Positions 11,201 to 23,460 of a DNA stretch of 64,000 nt are shown here, piece after piece (within the stretch, counting starts at the first letter, position 1; each line of letters starts with the position of its first letter). The notes under the pieces are model-generated. The model was not told the DNA's origin. It ran no database searches and saw nothing but the letters and a program-made list of their open reading frames with translations. The stretch comes from Anaeramoeba flamelloides (taxonomy: Eukaryota > Metamonada > Anaeramoebidae). The DNA lies in the NCBI GenBank assembly GCA_027625915.1, contig JANTQA010000051.1, positions 4,030,501-4,094,500 on the forward strand, in the 5' to 3' direction. The position numbers were made by a program, and so were the translations under genes.

Positions 11201-14200
11201 TTTAAATTTTAATCTATATTTTATCTTTGATTTTAAGTAAAAATTCTAAAAAATGGGATATAGTGCAAAATTAAAAAAAAAATCATTCGTCTCTCATTTT
11301 TTTTTAAATTTGTAAATCTTATTACAAAATAAATCGGAAAAAAGAAAAAAAGACAATTTGACATGAAAAATTAAAAAAAAAAAGGTTAGAAGAGCCCATC
11401 AACAAAGACGGATCTTAATTTTGATCTTTGCCGATGTTTTATAAATAACCAAATAAAATAATTGTAATACAAGATCAAATTTTTCTAGTATCTATTATTT
11501 CAAAGTAAATATAATATCTCTCCTATTTTCAAAAAGTTCAATTTTTTTTTTGAGAAAAAATCACTTAATTTTTGGGTGATATTTTATATAAAATTGTTTT
11601 TTTATTTGAAGTAAATTTTCTCATACACATGTGCAAAAATTGATGTATTGTAATTTTAAGTTTTTTTTTACTAAATTTATATTTTTTCCAAAAACTATAA
11701 ATATTAAGATATCAATTTTTGCACATATGTAATAAAATATTTCTTGAAACAAATCAAAAAGTTAATAAAAATTGATTTCAAAAAGAAGTTGTAGTTGGCA
11801 TTAAAACTCCAACATTGAGAATTCTTAACCCGGCAAACAATATTGACATTACTTTTGGGTTGTGTCGAATTTTATATTTTCCTTGGATTTAAAGTACTCT
11901 CCAGTATATAAATAGAAAGTATTTCATTAAATCATTTTTTTGTTATTTTTGTATTTTTTTCAAAAAGTCAAGAAAAGCAATAAAATCCAAGACGTTAAAA
12001 CAAAAAGAACGTATCTTAAGAATGGAGTAGTTGCGTGGTTTTATGTTGTGAAAATAAACATGATTTTTGAAGCAATTTAGAATTGGCCAAATATTTGCTT
12101 GGTAATGATAAAAATAGTCGAAAAGGAAAAAAGAAAATAAAAACCAAAATCAAACAATTAAGCAAAAGCAACAATAATTTGAAAAAAAAATGAAAAACAT
12201 GAAAGTTTCCACTCAAACTTCACTCAGGGTATAATTAAAATAAATTCAATAAGAGTCAATGTTATTTTTTTTTCTTTTTATTTGTTTATTTGATTCTTTT
12301 TTTTTTTTTCAAAAATTTTCTATTTGTATCAAACTTTTGTCAACTTTTTGAAACTAAAATCCAATAAATTTTAGCATACTCATCATTTTAATCACATAAT
12401 GCTTTTATTTTTCTTCTCTCTTAATTTAACAAAGAAAAAATGTTGAGTGAATTTTAAAATAATTCATTTGACAAAAAATGTTTTTTAACAGAAATGGGCG
12501 CATTCTGTTACCTATGTACCTTTAATAGTGGTTAAAGAAATCAAAGGAAAATGATAAAGAAGTAAATGAGATGAAAATTGTTTCCCCTTTAAAAGTTAAA
12601 TACAATAAAGGGAAAATTAAAAAAAAAAAATGAAAATTTTTACGTTTTATAAAATTACTCCAAAAAGAAATCAAAATTTTCATTTTTTGAAAGCTTTCAA
12701 ATTAAAATGAATAAAAATTAAATTCTATCTTAAAGTGCAATAACGATGGTGAATTAAATTTCGAAAAAATATCATTTCTATTTGATTTTGTGAAGACCTT
12801 TGTTTTTTTTTTTTATGAATAGTTTGGAAACTTATTTCAAAACTTTAAATATTTTTTTTTTTTCTGAATGGAGAATTTGCATTAGATGTCAATTAAAAAC
12901 TCTAAAGGTTACTAATGGAAAATGTTGAGTTCTTTACTAAAGTAAGGTTTAAATTTTCGATGAAAATTTTTAAAATGGGTTTGATTTATTTTTAAGACAA
13001 TTTAACGTTACCGTTCGGTAAAAAAAGTGAAACGGGAAGAAAAAAAAGGTTAAAAACGGTTTTTAATTTGGAACATTAAATGAAAACGAAAACTAAAAGT
13101 AAAATCAATTAAAAGAATAAACAAATTAACTTTTAAGAATTATCCATTATATTATTTTCAATCAAACCAACAAAAACAATTTAAATCTCTTTGGTTATTC
13201 AAATTGTTGTTAGAGCGGTTTTAAAGTTCTCAAAAATAGTCAATTTTTTCCACTAATTTTTAATAATAGACCAATCAAAGAAAAACCCCAACTAGAAGAT
13301 AGTATTAAAAAAACTTTTAGTGTGTTGAAACTGTTATTGTGTTGAGTCCTCCAATTTTTGTATTTAATTATTTATTTTTTCTTTTATTAATTGATCTTAC
13401 TTTTCATTTTGAGGTTTCCGTGATTCCCTTAAGGTTCCCAATTAAAAATCGGGTTAATTTTTTTTTCCCTGTTTCACTTTTTTTACCAAACGGTTATTAA
13501 AAAAGTTAAAGATTAAAGATTTGATTTTTAAGTGCTTTTAAATGAAGTATAAAGAAGCCATTTTAAAATAATATGTGACAAAAATTAATTGGTTTTGAAA
13601 ATATCTGTATAATAGTTGATCAAATTAAATGTTTTTATTTCCATAACTTGGTTAAAAAACCTTTTTTATTATTCATTTAAGAAAAAAAGTATAAAAAAAA
13701 AAAAAAAAATTTTTTTTTAGAGATATCTTGATGAAAAAAATGCCTGGTATGAAAAATATCCCCTGACAAGATTCATAATTGCAAATATTTTAAAATCAAA
13801 TCCTTTTACAGTCAGTTCCACTTTTAAGACACAAACTTTTTAAATTATAACTCACTCGCTTCTTAGAATGATGATTAATGAAATTACACTTGTTCAAAAC
13901 ACTATCCAATCAATCAAAAAACAAGAATAAAACCATCGGTTTTCCAAACTCAAGTAAACCTCTATAAAACCAAATTGTTTTTCAAAAAATTTTGATCTAA
14001 TTATGGTTATCAAACAATTACTTGAGTATTCTATAGACATCCCTTCTTTAATGAACTTTGGGTCGGTTTATTACTGACTTCATAAAAAATTTGGTTATTT
14101 AAAAAAAGGATTTTATTTAAAATATTTCACAACTATGTTTAATATTCACAATTAAAAACCTTGTCAGGAATATTTTTCAGGCCAGGAATTTTTTTTTCTA

Positions 14201-16340
14201 CTATACAATTATAAATTTTGGAATTTCATCCCGAGTTACCATTAAATTTAATAATATTTCGCCACTAACCAATTACTGCATAATGTTTTTTTCTTTCCTT
14301 AATTGACTCTTCTTTAGAATAGAAAAATAAATTTCTTTTTCAAAGAAAAAAAAGAGGTAAAGGAAAAAAAATAAAAGCAAATTATTAAACAGATCAATTA
14401 TTTCCTCGATTGAGTTGTTGTATTTCAGTTGAACAAGTGTGTTTCTACATTGAAGGTAAGAAATTTGCTATTTAAATTTTAAATCAGTATTTCCCATTTT
14501 TACGAAAAAGTGAATAAAAAAAAAAAATAGAAGTTCTTCCGGGTTTTCGTCCAAAAAAGTGAAAATTTAAAAATTTGTAAAAAGTACGAATTAAAAGAAA
14601 CGATTGGATTCAAAAAGATCAGTTTGGTGAAGAATTATTAAAAAAAATATTGGTTTTTCACTTTTTTGGAATAAGTTCTTGAATCGAAATCATAAATTTA
14701 ATGCCATTCATCGATTCCAGTCACTTGGAAAGACTTTTTCGATTGCAGCCTCCAAAATAATCCACAAGTGTAAATATGGAATGTTGTAAAATATAGATTT
14801 TTTACAATTTTGGAGATAGATAAAGCGTTTCATTTATTTATCCAAATTTAGGTAATAGTAAACGTAACCCCCGTTTTGATTTCTGGGCTCAAAGGGATTT
14901 TCAATATAAAATCGTTTGGCAAATACCAATACTTTGTTTAAAAAATGATTTTTTTTCTAAACTAAACCAAATTTCAAAATTAGAGGCAAACTTTTTTTTT
15001 AATATTTTTTTCTTTTTTCATTTGCCTTTCAAAAAATAAAGTGATTACACTATATTTTTATTTATGAATCTATTTTGGTTATTATCTCTAAAAACTTTAG
15101 TAAAATATATTATTATTCAAATTAAAAAACAAATAAACAAATTTTTTTAGGATGAAAAATCTGCCACTATTTTTGAAATTTAGCTTAGTTTAGAAAAAAA
15201 ATCATTTTTTAAACAAAGTATTGGTATTTGCCAAACGATTTTATATTGAAAATCCCTTTGAGCCCAGAAATCAAAACGGGGGTTACGTTTACTATTACCT
15301 AAATTTATAATTGCACGGAAATCTCTTTTTATCTCCAAAATTGTAACAACTCGATTTTTTACAACATTCCATATTTACACTTGTGTTTTGATTTAAAAAT
15401 CTCGTCCAGTTATTGAAGAATAAAATTGGAAAAAATTTTGGTTCATAATCGATTTTTGTTCTGAAAGAACTGTTTCATTTCCGATTGTTCTTTCTTTTCA
15501 CACGTTTCATAAAAAGATCCAAACAAATCAAGAGAGATCACAAATGACAATCTCTTTCTTTGAAAAACTCTATTTGTGACAAAGAAAAATAGGAAAATAA
15601 GGTGAAAATTTTTGGGTGTGCCCTTTCCCTGAGTAACCATGCAAGCTCTGGTTTTACACTTCAATACCCTTTGAGAAATTTTAGTAAAAGTATACCTAGG
15701 GTATAATTGACACTTCTTCAATAATAATCATGAAGTGAAAATTTTTTCCTGTTTATTTTTCAAATAGCTGTTGTAAAATGAAAGTTTTTTTTGAACAATT
15801 CTTTTAGTCCTAGCAGTGTCGTTTTATCAAAAGGTATGACAAAAAAAGTTTTCGAAATTGGTGGTAATATTGATTACAAACGTCAGAAGAGCTATTCTTC
15901 CAACAAAACTAAAAACTTTTTTTTTACATACTTTTGCAAAGCTTGTTTAATTAAAAAGGAAAAAAATGAAGGGAGGAAAAATAAAAACAAGAAATAGAAA
16001 ACAAACCTGAAATAGCTGTCACCAAATTTGGTCGTGTAATAGTTGGTGGTCTTGAAATAGAAATCCCAAAAACACCTTTTTTTTCAATAATGTTACGGGC
16101 GTCCGATCCTAAGTCTCGAAAAAAGGAATCTGCTTGGCAGCCATCCAAAAACACAACTGCCACTCTTTTTGCAGTTTTGATTGGTGGCTCATTGAGTAAC
16201 TCTTTTGTCTGGTTCTTGTAAAAATATTGGGTTTTAATTGGGATAGTTGTTGTTATTTGTGCTGGATCAATGTTAATAATAGCGTAGATAGAGAATAATT
16301 GGAAAAGTAAAATGACAAAAAAAACGTTTCTGATTTTCAT
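8284..16340 (-). CDS. PIGN: PIG-N, GPI ethanolamine-phosphate transferase 1
   Basis: Adds ethanolamine phosphate to the first mannose of GPI-anchor precursors in the ER lumen. Exon 1 is 16340-16007 and exon 2 is 10799-8284. Joining at TCAG/GTTTGT and AATAG/GTAATTAC is phase-consistent and gives 949 residues, close to human PIG-N (931). Residues 4-22 are a signal anchor. The alkaline-phosphatase-type domain shows VFLDGCQAD (64-71), the Thr nucleophile in SRPPTITRPN (T100), SVDWIGH (D217, H221), then IGADHGM and GAHGDH. The exon 2 remainder is a multi-membrane PigN domain ending in an acidic, Asn-rich tail and a TGA stop. About 60 residues after the splice match human PIG-N poorly; a GSPDI-like stretch is absent. 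The 5.2-kb intron (16006-10800) holds only mobile elements and AT-rich DNA. Orientation is opposite to the flanking genes. Confidence 0.93.
13011..13493. mobile_element. H-family MITE copy 3, inside the PIGN intron
   Basis: The longest and best-preserved copy (483 bp), flanked by TTA (13008-13010 and 13494-13496). Inverted ends extend about 60 bp: CCGTTCGGTAAAAAAAGTG then GGAACATTA on the left, against CACTTTTTTTACCAAACGG and TAAGGTTCCCAATT on the right. The interior matches copy 1 (AATTATCCATTATATTATTT, CAAAAATAGTCAATTTTTT). The TTA duplication here and TAA elsewhere give the TWA consensus. Confidence 0.8.
13809..13841. mobile_element. Solo end of a palindromic CAGTC MITE
   Basis: TA followed by CAGTCAGTTCCACTTTTAAG and ACACAAACTTT matches one terminus of the 200-bp palindromes. 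The sequence then diverges and no second end follows, so this is a truncated fragment within the PIGN intron. Confidence 0.6.
14763..15385. mobile_element. Foldback element with ~225-bp inverted arms, in the PIGN intron
   Basis: Left arm 14763-14990 and right arm about 15163-15385 are inverted copies. Shared segments include CACAAGTGTAAATATGGAAT, AGGTAATAGTAAACGTAACC, CAAAGGGATTTTCAATATAA and ACCAATACTTTGTTTAAAAA. The arms differ by a modest number of changes, so the element is fairly young. The central spacer is about 170 bp with no coding frame. No obvious target duplication was found. In the PIGN pre-mRNA it would form a stem of more than 200 base pairs. Confidence 0.85.
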
Positions 16341-17601
16341 CTTTTTTTTTACTTTTTAGGAAAAATGGATTGAAAAAAAATAAGAGATTAAAAAAAAATG
16401 TGAACACAACACTTTTCTAGCATTTCAACTATTTGTGAGAATTTGCTCCCAAAAACACTAAGTTATAGGTTTGTTATACTTTGTGTGTTCTTGAAACTGA
16501 CAGCTTGATTTAGTGAAAGTCATTTTTTAGGTATTTTTCCCAAGATTGAAGAATTCCTTTTTAAAATTGGTTATCTTTGTGAATCTATTTTACTCTTAGT
16601 AATTTTTTTGAAGCGAAAGATCTTAATCAGAAAAAACTAATTATTAATTAGATGATTGTTAATATCTTTAAAAACAAAGAACACCAAGAGTTTGGTTGGC
16701 TTTTTGATTTCCTTTTTTTCTGAATTGCAAACCCCTTTTGGTTATGTTTCTATTGCTTTTTCTTTAATTTTTTTATTTTTGAATAATAGGGGTATTTGAT
16801 CACAGTAAATCAAATGAATCACCAAATATTTGTTTTTTGTACAACTATAATCATAATCAACAAGAAAAAGAAAAATTTTGTCTTTTTGATGAATTAAGAA
16901 TGCTTTTCGAATTTTATTATGTGGTTATTATTTTCTAGTATTTCTTCTGCAATAATCAGACTTGATGAAAATTGAACCAAATTATGTCTTTGTTAGTTCT
17001 ATTCGTGATCCTTTTTTAAATTTGATAGTCAACAACTAACTTTGTTTTTATTAAACAATTTATTCCGTGATTTATTATTTAAAAATAGAGATCATTTAAA
17101 CCGTTAAAAGTGTCTTTAAAGTTTTGTATTGTGGTTCATTTTTGTTTTCTTATCATTATTCTTTGTTGTGCTCTTGGAGTTTTTGAATTAATGATAATTT
17201 TAAATATTTTTTTCTTTTTCATTTGCTTTGATATTTTTGATCTCTCAGTTAAGCTTTTAGTTTTGTGAAGTAGTCAAGTCTGTCTTTATCATAATTTTCA
17301 AAATTGGTATGAAAAGTTAACAAAGAAAACAAAATTATTATCGCATCAAACAAAACAATAATCTTTCAATCAAAGACATTGCTTATTTGGTGACCTTTTG
17401 TTAATTTTATCTTACTTTCTTAACTTTGATTTTTCACTTTTTGCAATTTATTTAATAAGGTGAAGTGTAATTTTTTTAAAAAAATAGCTTTTCTGTCTTG
17501 ACCGAAAACAATTCAGAGTCAAAATTTAAATTTCTTATTCCGACTCTTTCGTCTGATTGAAAAAGAACAAAAATAAAAACAATTTGCAATACTGTTAATT
17601 G
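16341..17601. other. PIGN upstream region, nothing else recognised
   Basis: A/T-rich 5' flank of PIGN with poly-A/poly-T tracts next to the start codon (16343-16400). No coding frame, no RNA gene and no repeat shared with other parts of the window were seen. Confidence 0.35.
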
Positions 17602-17800
17602 AAAAATTAACTGGACAAAATTTTCATTTAAGTTTCCAAATAAAAATCAGAAGTATTCAATAAATTATTAAAAAACCTCAATGTTCTGAAAAGGAATTTA
17701 TTAGATAACTGATCAAAGAGTTATATAGTTTTAGTTTTTACTTGACTTTTCAAACCTTTTTTTTGGAATATTAAATGAAATTTTTGTCCAGTTAATTTTT
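17602..17800. mobile_element. ~200-bp MITE with ACTGGACAAAATTTTCATT ends
   Basis: The left end AATTAACTGGACAAAATTTT and right end AAATTTTTGTCCAGTTAATT are inverted copies about 150 bp apart. Weaker relatives with the same ACAAAATTTTCATT core at both ends are at 31623-31817 and 36985-37198. There is no coding capacity. Confidence 0.6.
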
Positions 17801-18076
17801 AATTTAATAGTAAAATTCTTTTGTCTGATTTTTTTGGTATTCTCATAGTAATGAAATAAATTTCACTTTCTTTTGATTTTATTTTTTCAATACTTTCTCT
17901 AATTGCAACACACCCATTTGAAAAGACGTTTTTTCAATGAATAATTAGGAAAAGTAAGCTCCATTTTTTTTTTTTGCATATTTCAATAAATACTAATTCA
18001 CACAAAGATTCTTTATTACAACCTAGCTCTTTGAAAAACCTATTTGAATAAAAGAAAAAAAGAAAATGTCCTTTAG

Positions 18077-18548
18077 TCAAAATAAAGCATGCTGAAAAGT
18101 TTAATCCATGTTTCAAAATAAAATTCATGTTTTTTTGTTATAGAAGACCTATACATCAATCGATCGTAGAAATCAATAATAAAACCCAAACAAATAAGGT
18201 ATTGGTTTCTTAAAGTTCTATTATTTAAAAAGAAATTCGAAAAATGAAGGATCAAATCAGATAATTTTTATCTCAAAAAATAGAGTTAATTTTTGAAAAT
18301 TTTTGAACATCAAAAAAAAACCAAGAATTGAGAAAAACAAGAATATTATGAAAAATTTTCAACTAATTGCAATGAATAAAATAAAATTCACTTAAAATAT
18401 CAAGGAGTTTACTTTCAAAATTAATTTGAACTTGGGTATACTATTGGGTAGTCTATTGAATGTTACCTTAGAACAAGAAGAAAAAAAAAGCACGGATTAT
18501 ATTTTGAAAGACTCATTATAGTCATTGTTCAAGCATTATTTTGATCAT
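18077..18548 (+). repeat. R repeat, copy a
   Basis: One of four copies of a ~475-bp repeat, all in the same orientation (also 18845, 37637 and 53881). Shared blocks are TCAAAATAAAG at the start, GTTATAGAAGACCTATACAT, GTTTACTTTCAAAATT, a (G)AACAAGAAGAAAAAAAA block and TTATTTTGATCA at the end. The terminal TCAAAATAA is inverted at the other end, so it may be a short-TIR MITE. No open frame is conserved. Confidence 0.65.
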
Positions 18549-18589
18549 TTTAGCCAAAATTTTTCATATTGTTTACTTTATTTTGGAAT

Positions 18590-19645
18590 TTCAGGTTTCC
18601 AATCTCAATAATTTGAAAAAAGATTCTGTTCTATTTGGGCTTTATAACTGCTAGGTTAGGTTAGTTAGATGATCCGTCTTCACCCTGGAATGGGTTTTAA
18701 TAGTATTCTAAAAAAGTTAATTTGTGGCTTTTATTTTTTATTTTTCTGTAACCTGAATTGAAGAGTGTAAAGCTTATCGATTGAAGTGTATTTTGATAAA
18801 AAGAAATTTAATTTTTGGCTATCAATTTAAATTTTCATTATTGTTGTCAAAATAAAGTGTGTATAAAAATTTAAGTCTATGTTTCAAAATAAAAAGCATG
18901 TTTTTTTGTTATAGAAGACCTATACATCAACCGACCAAAGAAATCGATAAACAATATACCCTAATTAAATATGGGATTATAATCTTAAATGCTATTCTTT
19001 AAAAAGAAATTATTAAAATAAAGGATCAAATTGGAAAATTTATCTCAAAAAAAGAATAAATTTAAGCGAAAATTTTCATTCAAAAATACAAAAAATTTTT
19101 ATAAAAAAATGAGAAAATTCTGAAAAAATTTATATAAAATTGCAATCCTAATTTAAATTTTACAAAAAATATCAATAAGTTTACTTTCAAAATCGATTTG
19201 AACTTAGTTATACCACTGTATAGTAACTTGAATCTTACCTTGGAACAAGAAGAAAAAAAAACATGGATTATAATTTGAAAACACAGATTATAGTCGTTGG
19301 GTACAAATTATTTTGATCACTAGACATTTTATTCTATTACCTAAAAAAAAAAAAATAATTTTTGGAAAATCTCTAAATAAAATTAAAATGAAATAAATAT
19401 TTCAATTGAAAATCCCAAATAAAACAAAATACGGCCTTAAATAACGACCAATCTATGAGACACTGAGCAGTAAATTTGGATTTCGGAAAAAAAAAAAAAA
19501 AAAATAAAAGGACGAAATCGACTTTTTTTGAATAAATATTAAAACAGATACCAATTTGAAGATCGATCAGACGAAAACCAAAATAAACAAATATCCACAC
19601 CCAAATAAAAGATAACCACTTTTCAAATTTCTGGGAATGTAAAAC
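18590..19645. mobile_element. E element interrupted by R copy b
   Basis: The right end (19612-19645) is AACCACTTTTCAAATTTCTG then GGAATGTAAAAC. Its reverse complement resembles the left end of a related copy at 58078 (TTTACAATCCCTGAAATTTG) and a degraded left end near 18590. The two copies share ATGGGTTTTAATAGT, a GAAGAGTGTAA block and GAAGAT-GATCA-AG/AAAACC. In this copy an R repeat (18845-19320) sits inside. Boundaries are approximate. Confidence 0.4.
18845..19320 (+). repeat. R repeat, copy b
   Basis: Begins GTCAAAATAAAGTGTG and ends TTATTTTGATCAC. It shares GTTATAGAAGACCTATACAT with copy a and the later TTTACTTTCAAAATCGATTT block. It lies about 300 bp from copy a in the same orientation and interrupts the E element. 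Confidence 0.65.
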
Positions 19646-19649
19646 TTAA

Positions 19650-20851
19650 GGGGGTAAGTACATTTTTCAAATTTTAAGTAACATCATTTATTTGAAACTG
19701 AATTCTTCAAATCATTTCTTTAGTCGAATACATTGATATTTTCATAAATACTAAAGTGGAACATATACCAGTATAAGATATTTTCATACTAATAAAAAAA
19801 CGCAAATCAAAAAAATGAAAAAATTAATCAAAAAAAAATAAATAAAAATCATTTATTACCTGATATAATCAATAACATTTTACACAAGTACTTATTCTTT
19901 ATTTGGTTTTATTTTTAATTCTCTATGAAAATAATTTTGTTTGGAAAATTTTTGATAAACAAATTGCGTTTTATTTCTAAAGAAATTTCCAAAATGAATA
20001 TAAAAATCTGATTTTCTTTTAATTCATCTAATTCTTGTTTTATTTTAGAAAATCAGGAGATTTTTTTAATTCTACTTGAGAAATAAGGGTTTTTTGGGAA
20101 AATTTGTTTGTTTTTATAATTATTTATTTTTCCTTAAAATGAGAACTCAAGATAATTATGAATCCTGTTGAATTTTTTTCTTGAATTTTTAATTATTTTG
20201 ATTTGTATCTTTTGTAGCCATATTTTGATTCCAAGAATTCAACCCCTTTATTTTAATATTTGAAATATTATTCTTTATTTTATTTTTGTTTGATAAAAAT
20301 ATTTGAAAAAAGAATTTTGAAAGTAAATTTGTCACAAAATGTTTTTTAAAATAATAATAAATAGAGTAGGTTCAAGAAATCCAAGGTTATAAATTAGTTT
20401 GTATTCATACAAAATAAGAAGATAAAGAAAACCAATCTTTGAAAATATCCTTTTATGGATTTTTTTTTTTTTATTATTCTTGATTTCAACAAATTTATTT
20501 AAAATAGTGATCTTTCGTGTTTGGTCTTCTAAAAGAAAATATTTGTTTCAAATGCTCACCTTTTCGGGTCTATTTTTTTGGTTTACTGTTTGATTAATTT
20601 CAATCGTCCGTATAAACATATTTCTAGATCCAAAACAAAATTTAATAAAACCAAAAATTGGATCAAAAAAAAAAAATTGAAAAATTTGAGATTCAACTCT
20701 GAATTCCTTTAAGTTCGGTTCTTTTCATGAACAGACTAGTGGATGGTGTTTTGGTTCCAAAGTTTGAATATCTGGTGACACTCAAAAAAATAGTTTTCAG
20801 TAATGTTAACACAATTAAAAATTTTCAAAATGGTAAAATGTACTTACTTCC
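19650..20851 (+). mobile_element. T1: 1202-bp TTAA-flanked DNA element
   Basis: Bounded by TTAA (19646-19649 and 20852-20855). The ends are GGGGGTAAGTACATTTTTC and, inverted, AAAATGTACTTACTTCC. A second copy of exactly the same length (T3, 54831-56032, reversed) and a third interrupted copy (T2, 38353-40555) share the interior: CTGAATTCTTCAAATCATTT, TTATTCTTTATTTG, CTTTCGTGTTTGGTC and CATTTCTAGATCCAAAACAA. No long open frame is present, so it is non-autonomous. TTAA duplication is typical of piggyBac-type elements, but the G-run start differs from the usual CCC end. Confidence 0.8.
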
Positions 20852-20855
20852 TTAA

Positions 20856-22310
20856 TATCAGAATTAGAAAATATTTTGTCCAATTTCTCTAGAATGTATT
20901 GTCTTTTTGAAAAGTGAAACTAAAAGTAAATGAAAACAATAACTCATCAGACTAGAGATATATTTAAAAAAAAAAAAAAAAAAAAACACCTTTTTATTAC
21001 CCATAATGTCTCGATAAAGGGGTAAAAAAAATAACTTCATTTTTCTTTTTTTTTTTTTACTTGACCTAAAGCAAACATGGATGTATTAAAAAAAAAAAAA
21101 AAACCAATATTGTTGCATTTGTTATTTATTTTAACTTATGATATTTTTTCACCCCAATTTCAAAAAAAAATGGAAAAATAACAAAGAAAACAAACCAAGA
21201 AAAAAATAAAGAAAAAAAAATCCATTTAAATATATCAACGACAAAAAAAATTAATTGGAATAGAATACTACATACTTAGAGTTCCTAGTAAATCACCGTT
21301 AATTACAAAATAAAAAGATCTAAAATTTCATTCAACTTTTCGAAAAAAAAAAAAACACAATGAAATAATTAAAAAAAAACTTCAAAAGCAACCAATTTTA
21401 AAAGGGAAATTAAATGATTTAAATTTGTTTTGGAATTATAACATTTAAAGGTTAGATTGTTATTAAAATTGTTTTTATGAAAGCCAAATAAAAAATTTTT
21501 TCCATTTATTTTTCAAAAAAATAGATCATTCCTTATACAATAAAATTAATTTTTTTTTCATACTTTTGCTTTTTTATTTTTTTTTTTCGATTTTTTATTT
21601 GAAATATTATTGTTTTGATTTTTTTTTTTTTGCGAGAACCATATTTGTTAAATAATTCTATTTAATATATATCATTGTTTGCAAAATAACAGGAACAAAA
21701 TTATCATTCCGCCTACCAAAAAAAGATTTTTAACATCATTTATATTTCAATTTTTTAAGTAGTAAAACAAGTTTAATAATTAATTTCTCTTTTTTAAAAA
21801 TCATTTCTAGGACGATTTTTTAGAATTCTTCGGATTTTTTTTTGAAAAACTGAATGTGAATTTTAATCTTTTTATTTTGCAATTAATAGTGTTCGTTTTT
21901 CAAAACATTTTTTTTCTTAAAATATTTGTTTACGAACATAAAGTACTTTTCTTTTTGAAAAAAATTCAATTCATGTTCAATTATCTTCGAAAAATGACCC
22001 CCTTAATAAACCCAGCAATGGAAAATTCACCCATAGTTAATCCTCTTAAATATTTCTCTGAATTTTGAATAGTTTCACTTGTAAAATATATTAGTTAGTA
22101 TTTTCTTGAAAAAATACATAAAAATAAATTATATTATAACTCCAGAACATACCCATTATCCTCAAAAGACATCTTAAAAAAATAGTAAACCAAAAAAACC
22201 TTCTGATAAATTTATGAGCAAATTCCAAAAAAATTATCTCAGCTTAAAGTTGAAAAATAAAGCAAAAAATTGATCACTAATATTCCCAAATTGCATATCA
22301 ATACCCCCTT
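20856..22310. other. AT-rich intergenic DNA with homopolymers
   Basis: Long A and T runs, for example near 20970, 21050 and 21600. No coding frame of more than about 70 codons with an ATG start is convincing. No RNA gene or repeat boundary was recognised. Confidence 0.35.
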
Positions 22311-23460
22311 CCATAATGAATTATTTCTTTGAAAGGGTTTATCTTTATTTCTAATTTCTAAAAAGTACGAAATCCCAACATTTTCTGAAATATTTCAAAA
22401 AAAATATTTTTTTTTAAAGAAGAAAGATATATTATTATCTGTCATAAAGTATACTAAAATACACCTTAAAAAAAAAAAAGTTTTTTTAATTACACAGCAT
22501 TATATATCTACTTAATTTTTAAAAAAAAACCAATATTAATTGTAAACTTTAAAGAAATATAATTTATAGATTCTCGAACAGTTAAAAAAAATTTTTTTCA
22601 TTTTGTTAACAAAAAAATATGACGAAAAAAAATAAAAATATAAGATTAAAAAAATACTTTCAAAATACTTTTTTAAAACCTCAAAAAACCAACTCATATA
22701 TTTCCGAAATACATTTTAATTTGATTTCTTTAAAATAAATAATTAATAACCCGTTCTTTATTTGCCCAGTTGATTGCTCAAGGATTAAACATATCAAAAG
22801 ACTTTATTATTTCTTAATTATTTTTAAGATTTTTCAACAAATAAAACTATTCAAATTAATAATTATCATAAAAAAATTAATAAATGTGATCAAATAACTT
22901 ATTTTAATACCGAATCGTTCCTTTTTTATACTCTGAATAGATGAAAAAGAATATTGTCTAATCTTTTAAATTTTCAAGAAATTATAAATATTTGCGAATT
23001 AAATAAAATAACAATTTTTTCTGATCTTCAAGAAGTCAATATTTTATTTATTTTTAGAAGATATTTTAAAATAAGTTTAAAGTTTCAATTCTATTTGTTC
23101 ATTCAAACACTCAGAAATTACAAAAAGTGAGATTTCATCAAAATAAAAATAATTTGTCAAATTTTATATTTTCTGTTTTTACTCCAAAAACCATACAAAA
23201 AAAGTTATCAAATCTTTTGACTGAAAATTTAATTGGGGAAAAGGAATTCTTTTAAAAAATGATAACACATTTCTCTAAAGTTGATAAATGGGGTTGTTTA
23301 TCAGGGTACAATTGTATCATTGTGAAAATAAGTACTCTATTATTTTGGGATCTTTACATAAATAAGATTAACTATTCACTTTGGACTTTATTACAAAAAG
23401 TTGGTTGTATCTAGAATAATTAATTTGAAAAGATAATGAAAAGTACTGTTGTGATAGACA
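22310..23460 (+). repeat. L repeat, copy 1 (diverged, >1.1 kb)
   Basis: Related by eye to 28380-29500 (same orientation) and 29960-31150 (inverted). Matching blocks in order: AATGAATTATT, AAATCCCAACAT-TTTCTGAA, GAAGAAAG-ATATTATTATCT, AAACACTCAGAAAT with AAAAGTG, a block with ATCAAAATAAAAA, then AGTTGATAAATG and TACTCTATTA. There are many substitutions and indels and no open frame, so these are old copies. The true ends are not determined and may lie further out on the left. Confidence 0.5.

Noticed and set aside
15443-15721. Minus-strand 92-codon frame in the PIGN intron as an extra PIGN exon or a nested gene
   Set aside because: PIGN already joins in phase to the expected length without it, and the translation resembles no PIG-N segment.
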